DNA from: Gammaproteobacteria bacterium
Lineage (GTDB): Bacteria > Pseudomonadota > Gammaproteobacteria > Ga0077536
Assembly (NCBI GenBank): GCA_021773835.1
Contig: JAJFJQ010000070.1
Coordinates: 62,001-126,000, forward strand
Length of the DNA: 64,000 nucleotides
Direction of reading: 5' to 3'
The translations under genes and the position numbers were made by a program. Under the pieces are notes generated by a model. The model worked only from the letters and a program-made list of their open reading frames with translations, did not search any database and was not told where the DNA came from. Positions 51,530-60,792 of the stretch are shown here, piece by piece. Position 1 is the stretch's first letter; each line of letters begins with the position of its first letter.

Positions 51530-52612
51530 CTATTTCGCTTGCGGGACGGGAAAATAAGACATTGCCGGCACCGGGCGTGTCAGTCCTTTAAGCCACAGAT
51601 CAGTGAGATCGAACTTATCCCGCCCGTGTTCAAGAGCCTCCCAGGTCGCGACATCGATCAGTAATTCACCTGCGCGCGCCTGACCTTCGAGTCGGGCGGC
51701 CAGATTGACCCGATGCCCGATAACCGTAAACGAGCGACGCCGCTCGTTTCCCAAGATACCGACGACCACGTCACCACTTGCGATCCCGACCCCGAGGCCC
51801 ATTACCGACACATAATCGCCGGATTTTGCTGTGATCTCCGATATTCGCTCGATCATTTCCGTTCCGGTTGCGATAGCGCGCTCCTTGTAATCGTCACCTT
51901 CATCGCTGCCAAGCCCAAATATCGCCATCACCGCATCGCCAATAATCTTATCGACAATTCCTTTGTTGTCGATGACAGGTTTGATCATTGCCCCCAAGAA
52001 TTGATTCAGTAAGGGGAAAATTTCAACCGTATTATTCGAATCGCAGAATGTCGTAAACCCCCTGAGATCGGCAAACAACACGCTAACCTCGCGTCGCTCG
52101 CCCTGCTGATTGATAGAATCGAAGCCCTTAGAAATTCGCTCGGCTATTTCACGCCCTAGATACTTATCCAGCGTGGTGTCGTCCTCGTTGACGGCTGCTA
52201 TTCGTAACGCGTGCATGGACTCGTCATTGCTAGACGCTGGATCTAGGAATACAACCCAGGATAATTCCCCACGACGAAATAAATGTAATGCGCCCTGTCG
52301 ACGGTCACCGACGATCGTAACTGGGAGGTGTAGATATTCAGTGCCCTCAAGTGGCACCAAGCCATGTAGAAATCCAAGCTGATCAAGAACCGGGCGGCCA
52401 CATTTGAGTTCTACCAGACCGTAATGTTCGAGGCTGCCGCCGCAGTGTCGCAGCACACCGGTATCGTCAATTGCAAGATAGGCACGCTGCTGCCGAGCGA
52501 GGATCTCGGCTGATAATTCGTGTACGAGCTGCTCTTCCACTACGTGAACCTTCTTATCCGGATGCGTCTGTACGTCGCTGATTATAGTTTGTTTGCACCG
52601 TCTTTCCGCCAC
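51530..52612 (-). CDS. Class III adenylate/guanylate cyclase with N-terminal sensor-like domain
   Basis: A 360-aa soluble protein. The C-terminal cyclase domain (about residues 165-355) is REVSVLFADLRGFTTFCDSN, VDKIIGDAVMAIFG, with both metal-binding Asp residues, and SVMGLGVGIASGDVVVGILGNERRRSFTVIGHRVNLAARLEGQARAG. Residues about 28-140 look like a degenerate PAS-type sensor (AYLAIDDTGVLRHCGGSLEHYGL). It makes cAMP or cGMP; the choice cannot be read. It is divergent from the PAS membrane protein. Confidence 0.9.
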   Translation of the reverse strand: MAERRCKQTIISDVQTHPDKKVHVVEEQLVHELSAEILARQQRAYLAIDDTGVLRHCGGSLEHYGLVELKCGRPVLDQLGFLHGLVPLEGTEYLHLPVTIVGDRRQGALHLFRRGELSWVVFLDPASSNDESMHALRIAAVNEDDTTLDKYLGREIAERISKGFDSINQQGERREVSVLFADLRGFTTFCDSNNTVEIFPLLNQFLGAMIKPVIDNKGIVDKIIGDAVMAIFGLGSDEGDDYKERAIATGTEMIERISEITAKSGDYVSVMGLGVGIASGDVVVGILGNERRRSFTVIGHRVNLAARLEGQARAGELLIDVATWEALEHGRDKFDLTDLWLKGLTRPVPAMSYFPVPQAK

Positions 52613-52795
52613 TTAATTTGGTTCAGATAGCCTACTAGATGCACTGCGTGCGCGGTTAGCAGCGCTACACTCTATTACATTTCGCGCCCTGTTCTTTGAC
52701 CGAAGTCCGTGCGTACGGCGCGGCACAAACCATACTTCACCTGCACACACCCGGCCATCTCTATATCGAGGCGGGTGAAACTTAGGGCTTGATGC

Positions 52796-54349
52796 ATGAC
52801 ACAACTGGTTACGAGCGAAAAACTGCTGTTTAGGCGACGAAAACAAATCGATACGCTCTACTCTCAGGCAGCACTCGCGTTGCTCGCCAGCGTTACCTGT
52901 GGCGCCGTGTTGGTCGCGCTCACGTTCGATATCGACCGCTCGCGCGAACTCCTGATATGGGGCGCGATAATGATTGTAGTCGCCGTCGTGCGGTATGGCG
53001 TGATCCGGGCATTTCATAGCCAGCAACCAGCGAACGACGACCTTAGTCGCTGGCGCTATATTTTTGCTGGAACTTTGTTTGCATCGGGCCTCGCCTGGGG
53101 CGCTGCTAGTTTTCTTGTCGCGCCGAGTGTCGCTCTTGCCGATCAGGCGATCGTTATCATTTTCCTTTGTGGTTTTGTCGCCGCAGCAGTCGCCGCCTTT
53201 TCGGTTGACCGACTCGCGTTTGGCGCATTTATCGCTCCAGCGCTGGGTATCCCTGCGGTCAATCTTACGTTATTCGGGGATTCCATTGGCCATACCCTAG
53301 CCGGCGTTCTAGTGATTTTCGGCGCGTTCCTCCTGGCAAACGCCTTGCGTTCGAACACGGCGCATAAGAAAGACTTTGACTCCCAATTTGAAAAGCAGCA
53401 GTTGGCCGCGACCCTCGAAGTGGAAAAGAACAAGATTGTGGCCCTCGCCAACGATTTGGAGGTGCGGGTCGGGTTGCGGACCGATGAATTGCGTCTAATG
53501 AATAAATTATTGATTGAGCAAGTTGCCGAGATCAGCAACGCCGAGGCAAAAACAAAGATCGAGGAGGCGCGCTTCTTAGAGATTTTCGATCGTGCCCCGA
53601 TTGGAATGCTCGTCATCCATGCGGACAGTGGACGAGTTGTTCGGGCCAACAGTGCAGTGTGCGAGTTCCTTGGTTACGACACAGCCGAACTAAGCGGGAT
53701 GATGGCCGAGAAGCTGTATTGCCCGAGCGAACGGGCGTCGATAAGTGGTGAGTCGATGTTTAAGCGTGATAGCGTAACCGAACGTCGCTACATTCACCGG
53801 CGCGGTTTTGTTATATGGGGTCGCACTTCTACAGGAGTCCTCGCCGCCGGCGATCCCGGTGATGCGCATATAGTTATCCAGATCGAAGATTTGAGCGAAC
53901 TCAAACGTGCGCGCGATGACCTATCAGAGCGCGGCGACTCATTCGAAGTTGCCTTTGACGCTGCACCGGTAGGGATGGCGGTGATCGACGGTAGCGGTCG
54001 TATCGTCAATGGCAATACGTGTATCCGCTCGATGCTGAATCTAGATGGAAAAATAGAAGGTCGTTCGCTGACCAGTATCCTCAACGCCGGCGACGAAGAA
54101 AGAAGCTCGGGGATTCTCTCACGCATATTCACCGGAGAGCTCGATAGCATTGAATTTGAGCACCAGTTGTTTGGTCGGGGCGACACCAGCAGGCCCGTTG
54201 TGATTCGAATTACCCGAGTCAAAGGGCATTCCGCAACGCGGCCGTTTGCGGTCGTTCACCTACGCGACAAATTCACCGAGCTTCCATCACTACCGCAGCC
54301 GGAGCGATCAGGCGACGCTAAGCTCGTCGCTTTGCGCGCTACAGCTTAG
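52796..54349 (+). CDS. Membrane PAS-domain sensor without output domain
   Basis: A 517-aa protein: about six membrane helices (residues 25-185, MASE-like), a coiled-coil linker (QFEKQQLAATLEVEKNKIVALANDLEVRVGLRTDELRLMN, about 195-250) and two PAS domains (about 265-365, FDRAPIGMLVIHADSGRVVRANSAVCEFLGYD, and 385-500, FDAAPVGMAVIDGSGRIVNGNTCIRSMLNLDG). The second ends in the protein's C-terminus with no kinase, GGDEF or cyclase. It may pair with the divergent cyclase or act through another partner. A bidirectional terminator follows. Confidence 0.82.
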   Translation: MTQLVTSEKLLFRRRKQIDTLYSQAALALLASVTCGAVLVALTFDIDRSRELLIWGAIMIVVAVVRYGVIRAFHSQQPANDDLSRWRYIFAGTLFASGLAWGAASFLVAPSVALADQAIVIIFLCGFVAAAVAAFSVDRLAFGAFIAPALGIPAVNLTLFGDSIGHTLAGVLVIFGAFLLANALRSNTAHKKDFDSQFEKQQLAATLEVEKNKIVALANDLEVRVGLRTDELRLMNKLLIEQVAEISNAEAKTKIEEARFLEIFDRAPIGMLVIHADSGRVVRANSAVCEFLGYDTAELSGMMAEKLYCPSERASISGESMFKRDSVTERRYIHRRGFVIWGRTSTGVLAAGDPGDAHIVIQIEDLSELKRARDDLSERGDSFEVAFDAAPVGMAVIDGSGRIVNGNTCIRSMLNLDGKIEGRSLTSILNAGDEERSSGILSRIFTGELDSIEFEHQLFGRGDTSRPVVIRITRVKGHSATRPFAVVHLRDKFTELPSLPQPERSGDAKLVALRATA

Positions 54350-54360
54350 CCGTTGGTCAC

Positions 54361-54391
54361 AATGGCCACCGGTAGCAAACCGGCGGCCATT
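54361..54391. terminator. Bidirectional terminator between convergent genes
   Basis: AATGGCC-A-CCGG / CCGG-C-GGCCATT, with a 7-base loop, forms an 11-bp stem with one mismatch, between the PAS gene (+) and the metallo-hydrolase gene (-). Flanking T-richness is modest. Confidence 0.6.
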
Positions 54392-54403
54392 TATACCTAG
54401 AAC

Positions 54404-55270
54404 CTAAACGTCGAGGCGATAGGTGTCGCCGTCACGCACCAGCTTGCCCGCCGTCGGACCGGCAAAGTGCGTACCGATAATCAGCGTCGGCGAATCCGCA
54501 TACTCACCGAACATCCGACGTCTCGTCGCAACCGCGGCGTCGTTATCAACATCGAACGGACTCACCAAACCGGGATCGTTGAACTGGATCGGATGGTGGA
54601 TGAAGTCTCCAGTTATCAACGCCGATTCGCCAGCTGATTCAATCCGCACCGACACGTGTCCCGGTGTATGGCCCGGGGTTGGCACGAGGGTCACGCCCTC
54701 ACATACCTCGGCCGCACCTTCGACCGGTTTGGCCAGACCTGCGTCAAGTATCGGCTGTAGTGAATCGTCGAATACCTTAAGTTGTAACTTCAAAAAATCT
54801 TCTTCGGTATTCGCGTCAATCGAACCCCAAAAATCAAGGTCTTGTTTGCTCATTAAATAAGAGGCATTGGGGAAGGTCGGCACCCACTTGCCGTCCACCA
54901 ACTTGGTATTCCAGCCGACGTGGTCGAGATGGAGGTGGGTACACAAGACGTAGTCCACGCCGTCGGGGTGATAACCCTCTGCAACCATGTCCTCCATGTA
55001 GGAGGTTGAAAGCATATGCATGACCTCAAACGGATCGCGATCGCGGTCGTTGCCAATGCAGGTATCTACAATTAGTGTCGCCCCGGGGGTATCAACGATC
55101 AGCGAATGGATACTGAGGCTCAGGATCCCTTCTGGGGTTACAAAATGCGGGAATAACCATTTAACTTTCTTCACTACGTCCGGCGTTGCCGCCGGGATGA
55201 CGTCCGAGAATTCCGGATAAACGATCTCTTCGAGCTTCGTTATTGTCGTGTCGCCTACCTTCCACTTCAT
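54404..55270 (-). CDS. MBL-fold metallo-hydrolase
   Basis: A 288-aa metallo-beta-lactamase-fold hydrolase. Metal motif CTHLHLDHVGWNTKLVDG (HxHxDH), with TPGHTPGHVSVRI and LITGDFIHHPIQF downstream, and a final FAGPTAGKLVRDGDTYRLDV. Ribosome site AGG AGG lies upstream of ATG 55270. The pattern is that of lactonase- or alkylsulfatase-type MBL proteins with VVDTCIGND near the N-terminus; N-acyl-homoserine lactonase activity is possible but unproven. No signal peptide. Confidence 0.88.
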   Translation of the reverse strand: MKWKVGDTTITKLEEIVYPEFSDVIPAATPDVVKKVKWLFPHFVTPEGILSLSIHSLIVDTPGATLIVDTCIGNDRDRDPFEVMHMLSTSYMEDMVAEGYHPDGVDYVLCTHLHLDHVGWNTKLVDGKWVPTFPNASYLMSKQDLDFWGSIDANTEEDFLKLQLKVFDDSLQPILDAGLAKPVEGAAEVCEGVTLVPTPGHTPGHVSVRIESAGESALITGDFIHHPIQFNDPGLVSPFDVDNDAAVATRRRMFGEYADSPTLIIGTHFAGPTAGKLVRDGDTYRLDV

Positions 55271-55402
55271 GGGATGACCCCTCCTGTCCAGGTACGAAAT
55301 TTAATATGTACAGAGCAGCCGGTATTGTTAACCATACTGCAACTGATTACGAGTGGGCGCCTAGATTACAGACTCAGCCTCCCGCATACCGAAAATTACT
55401 AG

Positions 55403-56263
55403 TCAGGTAATGAGGCGCTCCGCAAGGTCATCAATAGCCGCCTCCAATTCATCCTGACCAAAGACGAATGCAGCCATGATCACCTGATCAATACCGGCGT
55501 CTTCATAACGTCTCAAGGTGTCGCGATCGGTGGGATTGGCATAAGGACACAATGCGACTTTGACGTCCTTTATGTCACGTCCTTCGCGGTCGCATTGTTC
55601 TTTCAACATCGCCATTTTCGCCGGCACTTCTTCGGGCATAACATCGACCCCAAACCAATGTCCAAATCGCGCGACTCTGCGTAACGCCACCTTACTTTCG
55701 CCACCAAAATAAAACGGCGGATGTGGTTTTTGCACTGGCTTCGGGTATTGGTGTACCGGCGGCAGTTTGACGAATTCACCGTCGTAGCTCGATTCATGCG
55801 ATTGCCATACGGTCTGCATCATACGAATGTAATCATCAGCGCGCGCACCACGCCGATCGAATGACATGCCGAGCGCGTCGAACTCATCGGCCATCCACCC
55901 GACCCCAATACCGAAATCCAATCGTCCGCCGGACAGCACGTCGAGGTCTGCCGCTTGTTTCGCCGTCAACACGGCGTTGCGTTGAGGCAGCACGATCACC
56001 CCGGTGCCTAGGCGCAATTTTGTGGTGTTTGCCGCGATGAATGACAATACGGTGAACGGTTCCAGGCCTTGCGTGGTCGGTTCTACAGGAAACGAACCGT
56101 CTTGCATGTAGGGATAAGACGACTTGATAACCTTGGGTACAAGAATGTGATCGGGAACCCACACAGAATTGAAACCTCGCTCTTCGATGCCGCGAGCCAT
56201 CCGCGCGACATACTCCGGTGACGATGTCTCACCACCAAATTGCGGGAATACGCCAACTTTCAT
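55403..56263 (-). CDS. LLM-class flavin-dependent oxidoreductase
   Basis: A 286-aa luciferase-like TIM-barrel protein. I start at ATG 56263 (MKVGVFPQFGGETSSPEYVARMARGIEERGFNSVWVPDHILVPK), with GGAG upstream; a longer frame of 53 codons is poorly protein-like. RLDFGIGVGWMADEFDALGMSFDRRGARADDYIRMMQTVW and KPHPPFYFGGESKVALRRVARFGHWFGVD are family blocks. The subgroup resembles the TIGR03619-like F420 group, but FMN use is also possible; the cofactor is not fixed by sequence. Confidence 0.86.
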   Translation of the reverse strand: MKVGVFPQFGGETSSPEYVARMARGIEERGFNSVWVPDHILVPKVIKSSYPYMQDGSFPVEPTTQGLEPFTVLSFIAANTTKLRLGTGVIVLPQRNAVLTAKQAADLDVLSGGRLDFGIGVGWMADEFDALGMSFDRRGARADDYIRMMQTVWQSHESSYDGEFVKLPPVHQYPKPVQKPHPPFYFGGESKVALRRVARFGHWFGVDVMPEEVPAKMAMLKEQCDREGRDIKDVKVALCPYANPTDRDTLRRYEDAGIDQVIMAAFVFGQDELEAAIDDLAERLIT

Positions 56264-56503
56264 AGTTTTCTCCTTGGTCTCGGCAGCACTTGCAGTGTCA
56301 ATTAACGATGCGATCGCGCCATGCGGCGTGAGCCGCGACTCGCCGTAAAGCCTTCCATGATATGTAATTTTTCCACCATGTGCTAAATCACACTGGCCCG
56401 CGAGCGACATTTCCGATCGCACGATTTATCGGCATTCAATATCCATACTCGATTGTCCTAAATTGGGCCCGTATACTTACGGACAACCTAGAGGAACACG
56501 CCA

Positions 56504-56989
56504 ATGACGATGATAAAAGGGCTACACCACAATGCCTATCGCTGCCGCGATACCGAGGAGACTCGCCAATTCTACGAAGAATTTCTGGGTTTGCCACTGA
56601 TCGAGGCACTGCAGATAGATGAAACAAAAACCGGGCGCAGCGCCAAGGTTTTGCATACGTTTTATCAAATGGATGATGGATCCTGTCTGGCATTCTTTGA
56701 TGCCCCGGAAGAACCATTCGAGTTCAAGGCACAACAAGATTACGACTTGCACATTGCCTTGACTGTGCCGGAAGATAAACTTCAACCGATGCTCGAGAAG
56801 GGTCAAGCGCTTGGAATCGAATCACGCGGGATCTCGGAGCACGGATTTGTGCGGTCGATCTATTTCCGTGACCCCAATGGTTACGTCATTGAGTTGTGCG
56901 CACCGCCGGAAACCCTAAGTGACGAATTTTTCAATCCGACCGACGCGCATGAAAAGGTCAAAAACTGGCAAAGCGGAAAATCGACTTAG
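56504..56989 (+). CDS. VOC-family glyoxalase/dioxygenase-like protein
   Basis: A 161-aa vicinal-oxygen-chelate protein: KGLHHNAYRCRDTEETRQFYEEFLGLPLIEALQI at the start and SIYFRDPNGYVIELCAPP near the end, with His8 and the Glu in YVIEL as likely metal ligands. Members include glyoxalase I and extradiol dioxygenases; this size is a single-subunit two-module form. No partner reveals the substrate. Confidence 0.86.
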   Translation: MTMIKGLHHNAYRCRDTEETRQFYEEFLGLPLIEALQIDETKTGRSAKVLHTFYQMDDGSCLAFFDAPEEPFEFKAQQDYDLHIALTVPEDKLQPMLEKGQALGIESRGISEHGFVRSIYFRDPNGYVIELCAPPETLSDEFFNPTDAHEKVKNWQSGKST

Positions 56990-57005
56990 TCTTGCTAGTC
57001 CGCGC

Positions 57006-57887
57006 TCAGGTAATTCGGATCAACCCTAGCATCTTACCCATCGCTTCTAGGCGGGTAAGCATAGAAAATTTCGGTGGTGGTTGGTCCTGCGGTGCCAACA
57101 CGATCAGCGTCTCATCGTCAATCCGTGTGTAGTCTGGATCGTTCATTCCGAGGGCCTGACATAGGCGCTCGCCAAGCTCCGCCGCAGAGCTAAAACTTAA
57201 AGAGCGCACTGCGGCGAGCAAGCCTTGTTCACCCAACGGTTCGCCGTCATCACGGCGAATATCCGAGTACCCGTCTGTATACAACACGACATAATCCCCC
57301 GGGAAAAGTCGCACGGCAAATTGATAGTAATCTGTCGGTTCAATTATTCCGAGCGGTAAGTTCATCAGCGACTCGACCTTGGTTTCTATTTTGTAGTCGA
57401 CCAGCTCCCACGCGTCCAGTAATGCGCGATAAAGCAATGGCCGTGGGTGCCCCGCATTACAGATCACCAGATGGCCGGTAGGACGGTAGTAGCTGGTAAG
57501 CAGCGTTGTAACAAATCGTCCGCCTTCATTGTCGTGTAGAAATTCCTCGTTCAAGGAACGTGCAAGCCGACTTTGATCAAGCTTGTTGATGTGCTTGACA
57601 ATCAACCGCTTAAATCGCGAAGCAACGTCAACGACTTCGGCGCCGTGGCCGGCAACATCGGCGATCGCGAATCGCAATACTGCTGAGTGACCACAGGTAG
57701 ACAGATAGTGAATGTCGCCACCGCGCAGGCCGGAATGTGCCGTGGCACGTAACCAAGCATCCAGTCCCGGCAATGGAAACGACTCTTGGGCATTGCGATT
57801 ACCACCCCAGATTTCCATGCAACTGAGATTGATCGTTTCATCTTGGGTCTGGGCGCTATTCGTTGCTGACATGATTTGGGTACTCAT
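57006..57887 (-). CDS. SpoIIE/PP2C-family serine phosphatase
   Basis: A 293-aa protein with the PPM fold: GGDIHYLSTCGHSAVLRFAIADVAGHGAEVVDVASRFK (metal Asp in ADVAGHG), NEGGRFVTTLLTSYYRPTGHLVICNAGHPRPLLYR, LPLGIIEPTDYYQF, and LFPGDYVVLYTDGYSDIRRDDGEPLG (second metal site) plus RIDDETLIVLA. No sensor domain is attached. Such phosphatases usually act in partner-switching circuits on anti-anti-sigma factors; no STAS or kinase gene is in this window, so the partner is elsewhere. Confidence 0.9.
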   Translation of the reverse strand: MSTQIMSATNSAQTQDETINLSCMEIWGGNRNAQESFPLPGLDAWLRATAHSGLRGGDIHYLSTCGHSAVLRFAIADVAGHGAEVVDVASRFKRLIVKHINKLDQSRLARSLNEEFLHDNEGGRFVTTLLTSYYRPTGHLVICNAGHPRPLLYRALLDAWELVDYKIETKVESLMNLPLGIIEPTDYYQFAVRLFPGDYVVLYTDGYSDIRRDDGEPLGEQGLLAAVRSLSFSSAAELGERLCQALGMNDPDYTRIDDETLIVLAPQDQPPPKFSMLTRLEAMGKMLGLIRIT

Positions 57888-58006
57888 GGATGACGCCTAA
57901 GCGGCGTGTGGTTGAAGCGCGCACAAAATATTCCAATGCGAGCGTACACCAAAGTATCAAGCAGAACGGTTCGACACCGCAACCCACCGGCAGACATAAT
58001 GTGCGG

Positions 58007-59551
58007 ATGCGCCAATTGACCGATATCACGGGCTACCACGAGGCACTTGCATCGTATTCAAAAGAACGATTGTGGGCGCTTTTTGATGGCGACCGCTCGG
58101 ATCTAAACATTGGGCACGAATGTATTGACCGGCATTCACCAGACCGCCTCGCCGTGCATATCATCGATGCGGCCGGTGACGATGAACGCTACACCTTTGG
58201 TGAAATTCGAACTTGGTCCAACCGTTTCGCCAACTATCTCGAGACCTCTCAGATCCCACGCGGTTCTACTATCGCGATCATGCTGGAACCATCACTGGCC
58301 TTCTACACCAGCCTATTCGGTGCGATGAAAGCCGGCTGTGTTGCGGTGCCGTTGTTCACCTTGTTCGGTCCCGACGGTGTGCGACTCCGTTTAGACGATT
58401 GTACGCCGGCGCTATTTCTCGGCTCGGCCAGCGACGTGCAGCTTGTTGACGAAATCAACGGACGACGGCATGTCGCAGTAGATGATCACTTCATGGCCAC
58501 ACTAGCCACGCTGTCATCCGACTACGCCCCATTGACCTCGGCCAACGATATGGCCATGTATCAATACACCTCGGGGACGACTCGCCAATTACCTGACGCA
58601 ATCAAACATCGTCATCGCGCGATTGTCACTGTGATGCTGGCCGCCTTGTACGGCACCGGCGTGCGGCCTGGCGATCATCTTTGTTGTCCGTCGTCACCCG
58701 CGTGGGGACATGGCCTATGGCACGGCACCCTCGCGCCGCTAGCGATGGGCGCGAGCATTAGCAGCTATCGGGGTAAATTCGATCCACTACGTCTCTTCGC
58801 CGCCTTAGAAAATCTTGAGATCAACAACTTGTCAGCCGCGGCCACGCATTACCGGATGCTGCGCCAATGCGCGCAGGCGTCAAGATTCACCCATAGCATT
58901 GAAAAATTATCCTTCACCGGTGAGCCGATCGACAGTGAGACGGCAAATTGGGTTACCGAGTATTTTGGTCAGCCGGCCTGCAGTATCTACGGGACAACCG
59001 AAGTCGGCGTCATACTTGTGAGCTATCCCGGTGCGAAAGACTTCGAAGTCAAACCAGATGCGTTGGGTAAGCCGATACCCGGCCTTGAGATAGCGGTGAT
59101 CAATCAACAAGGTGATCCAACTGCGCCAGGCGAAAAGGGCGAAATCGTCGTACGGCGCGGCGGCGACTGGTTTAAAACAAAAGACATCGGCTATACCGAT
59201 GAAGATGGGTATTTCTACCACGCCGGGCGCGCGGATGATGTCATTATTTCGGCAGGCTATACGATGAGCGCCGTTGAGATCGAGGACGTACTGTTGAAAC
59301 ATCCGAACGTAAACGAAGTCGCGGTGGTAGCATCACCGGACGCAACCCGCGGTCACATACCCAAGGCCTTCGTGGTGAGCTTACGCGATGGCGACGACCA
59401 GTTCGTTCAAGAATTGCAGAAGCTTGCCCAGACTCGTTTGAGCCGCCACGAGTATCCCCGCGCTGTTGCCTTTATCGACTCGCTACCCAAGCTTCCGGCC
59501 GGTAAGATCGATCGCAAAGCATTACGTAAGCGTGAACTAGGCAATACATAA
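58007..59551 (+). CDS. AMP-dependent acyl-CoA synthetase/ligase
   Basis: A 514-aa ANL enzyme. I start at ATG 58007 (MRQLTDITGYHEALASYSKERLWALF); 39 codons of upstream frame to 57890 are less typical. YQYTSGTTRQLPDAIKHRHRA is the P-loop, with TSGTT intact but the following PKG absent; CSIYGTTEVGVILVSYPG is the adenine motif and GYTDEDGYFYHAGRADDVIISAGYTMSAVEIEDVL and LPKLPAGKIDRKALR (catalytic Lys) complete the C-terminal domain. It resembles medium-chain or aromatic acyl-CoA synthetases. A hot-dog dehydratase gene follows by 23 bp. Confidence 0.9.
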   Translation: MRQLTDITGYHEALASYSKERLWALFDGDRSDLNIGHECIDRHSPDRLAVHIIDAAGDDERYTFGEIRTWSNRFANYLETSQIPRGSTIAIMLEPSLAFYTSLFGAMKAGCVAVPLFTLFGPDGVRLRLDDCTPALFLGSASDVQLVDEINGRRHVAVDDHFMATLATLSSDYAPLTSANDMAMYQYTSGTTRQLPDAIKHRHRAIVTVMLAALYGTGVRPGDHLCCPSSPAWGHGLWHGTLAPLAMGASISSYRGKFDPLRLFAALENLEINNLSAAATHYRMLRQCAQASRFTHSIEKLSFTGEPIDSETANWVTEYFGQPACSIYGTTEVGVILVSYPGAKDFEVKPDALGKPIPGLEIAVINQQGDPTAPGEKGEIVVRRGGDWFKTKDIGYTDEDGYFYHAGRADDVIISAGYTMSAVEIEDVLLKHPNVNEVAVVASPDATRGHIPKAFVVSLRDGDDQFVQELQKLAQTRLSRHEYPRAVAFIDSLPKLPAGKIDRKALRKRELGNT

Positions 59552-59574
59552 ATGAGAACCAAGGAGAACTATCA

Positions 59575-60717
59575 ATGAACGACGTATCGTCCGAGCATTT
59601 TCCGGTCATCACCGATGCCGGCCTCGACGATTTGCGCAAACGGATCGGCGTTCGTATTACAAAGAGTTTGGAACCTTGGTGTTATGAAGCGACGCGAGAC
59701 AACATCCGTCATTATGCGCACGGGATCGGAGACGACAATCCACTATGGTGCGACCCGGAGTATGCTAGCACCACGCGTTACGGCGGAATCATCGCCCCAC
59801 CCTCGTTTCTATTCGCCTGCGACCGGATAATTTCTGGCTATTGCGGCGGCCTCCCAGGGGTGCATGCAATGTGGGCAGGCGCAGATTGGACGTGGTTGCG
59901 GCCGATCCGACGCAACGACGAAGTTCACGTTGAGGCGTACTTAAAAGACCTGATCGAACATCAAACACGCTTTGCCGGTCGTTCGATCCAACAGATCTAT
60001 CATGTCGATTTTTTTAACGGCGATGGCGACAAACTCGCGGCCGCTGACAGCTGGGTCTTTCGAACAGAGCGCGACACCGCCCGCGAACAAGGCACGAAAT
60101 ATACGGCGTTAAATCAACGCGCAGAGGCGCATTACACGGATTCCGAACTCAACGACATCTTCCGGCTATACGCTAATGAAGAAATCCGAGGGCGCAATAC
60201 TCGCTACTACGAAGACGTTGAAATCGACGACGCCTTACCGACGATGGCGAAGGGTCCGATGACCGTAACCGGTTTCATCGCCTACGCCCAAGGCTGGGGT
60301 GGACTTTACATTCGCGCCAATAAGCTCGCTTGGCAACAGGTCCATAAACATCGCGGGCTCGGTATTCCAAACCGATTCAACATTCCCGATTGTCCTGAGC
60401 GAGTCCATTGGGAGGAAGAATTCGCGCACAAAGTCGGCGCCCCTGGCGCCTATGACTACGGACCAGAACGCTGCTCATGGTTAACCCATCACCTGACGAA
60501 CTGGTGCGGTGACGACGGTTTTCTGCATTCAGCATCGTGCAAGATCCGCCGGCATAATCCAGCCGGCGATACCTTATTTATTAACGGCAGAGTGGTCGAC
60601 AAGTATGTCGACGAAAAAAACCAACATTGTGTTCGGATAGAGCACGATGCGCGCAATCAAGACGATGAGCTATCGGTGCTTGGTAGCGGTGTCGTCGTAT
60701 TGCCGACTCGACCGTAG
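59575..60717 (+). CDS. MaoC-type double hot-dog acyl-CoA dehydratase
   Basis: A 380-aa protein with GGAG upstream of its ATG. Two hot-dog units are visible: residues about 15-150 (CYEATRDNIRHYAHGIGDDNPLWCDPEYASTTRYGGIIAPPSFLF, the MaoC_dehydrat_N pattern) and about 205-375 (PMTVTGFIAYAQGWGGLYIR, LTNWCGDDGFLHSASCKIRRHNPAGDTLFINGRVV). Members hydrate enoyl-CoA or dehydrate hydroxyacyl-CoA. It forms a likely two-gene operon with the AMP ligase for activating and hydrating an acid. Confidence 0.85.
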   Translation: MNDVSSEHFPVITDAGLDDLRKRIGVRITKSLEPWCYEATRDNIRHYAHGIGDDNPLWCDPEYASTTRYGGIIAPPSFLFACDRIISGYCGGLPGVHAMWAGADWTWLRPIRRNDEVHVEAYLKDLIEHQTRFAGRSIQQIYHVDFFNGDGDKLAAADSWVFRTERDTAREQGTKYTALNQRAEAHYTDSELNDIFRLYANEEIRGRNTRYYEDVEIDDALPTMAKGPMTVTGFIAYAQGWGGLYIRANKLAWQQVHKHRGLGIPNRFNIPDCPERVHWEEEFAHKVGAPGAYDYGPERCSWLTHHLTNWCGDDGFLHSASCKIRRHNPAGDTLFINGRVVDKYVDEKNQHCVRIEHDARNQDDELSVLGSGVVVLPTRP

Positions 60718-60743
60718 ACCGAACAAAAACCGCAGCAATAAAA

Positions 60744-60769
60744 AAGGCCGGTAATTAAGTACCGGCCTT
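60744..60769 (-). terminator. Terminator of hppA
   Basis: AAGGCCGGTA-ATTAAG-TACCGGCCTT is a perfect 10-bp stem with a 6-base loop, followed on the minus strand by TTTTATTG. It lies 24 bp downstream of the hppA stop and could also stop the convergent dehydratase transcript. Confidence 0.85.
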
Positions 60770-60792
60770 AAGGGTGTGACTCGTCTGATTGA

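Noticed and set aside
53143-53649. 168-codon minus-strand frame inside the PAS sensor gene
   Set aside because: Antisense shadow of the membrane and PAS coding sequence with low-complexity Ser/Arg content.
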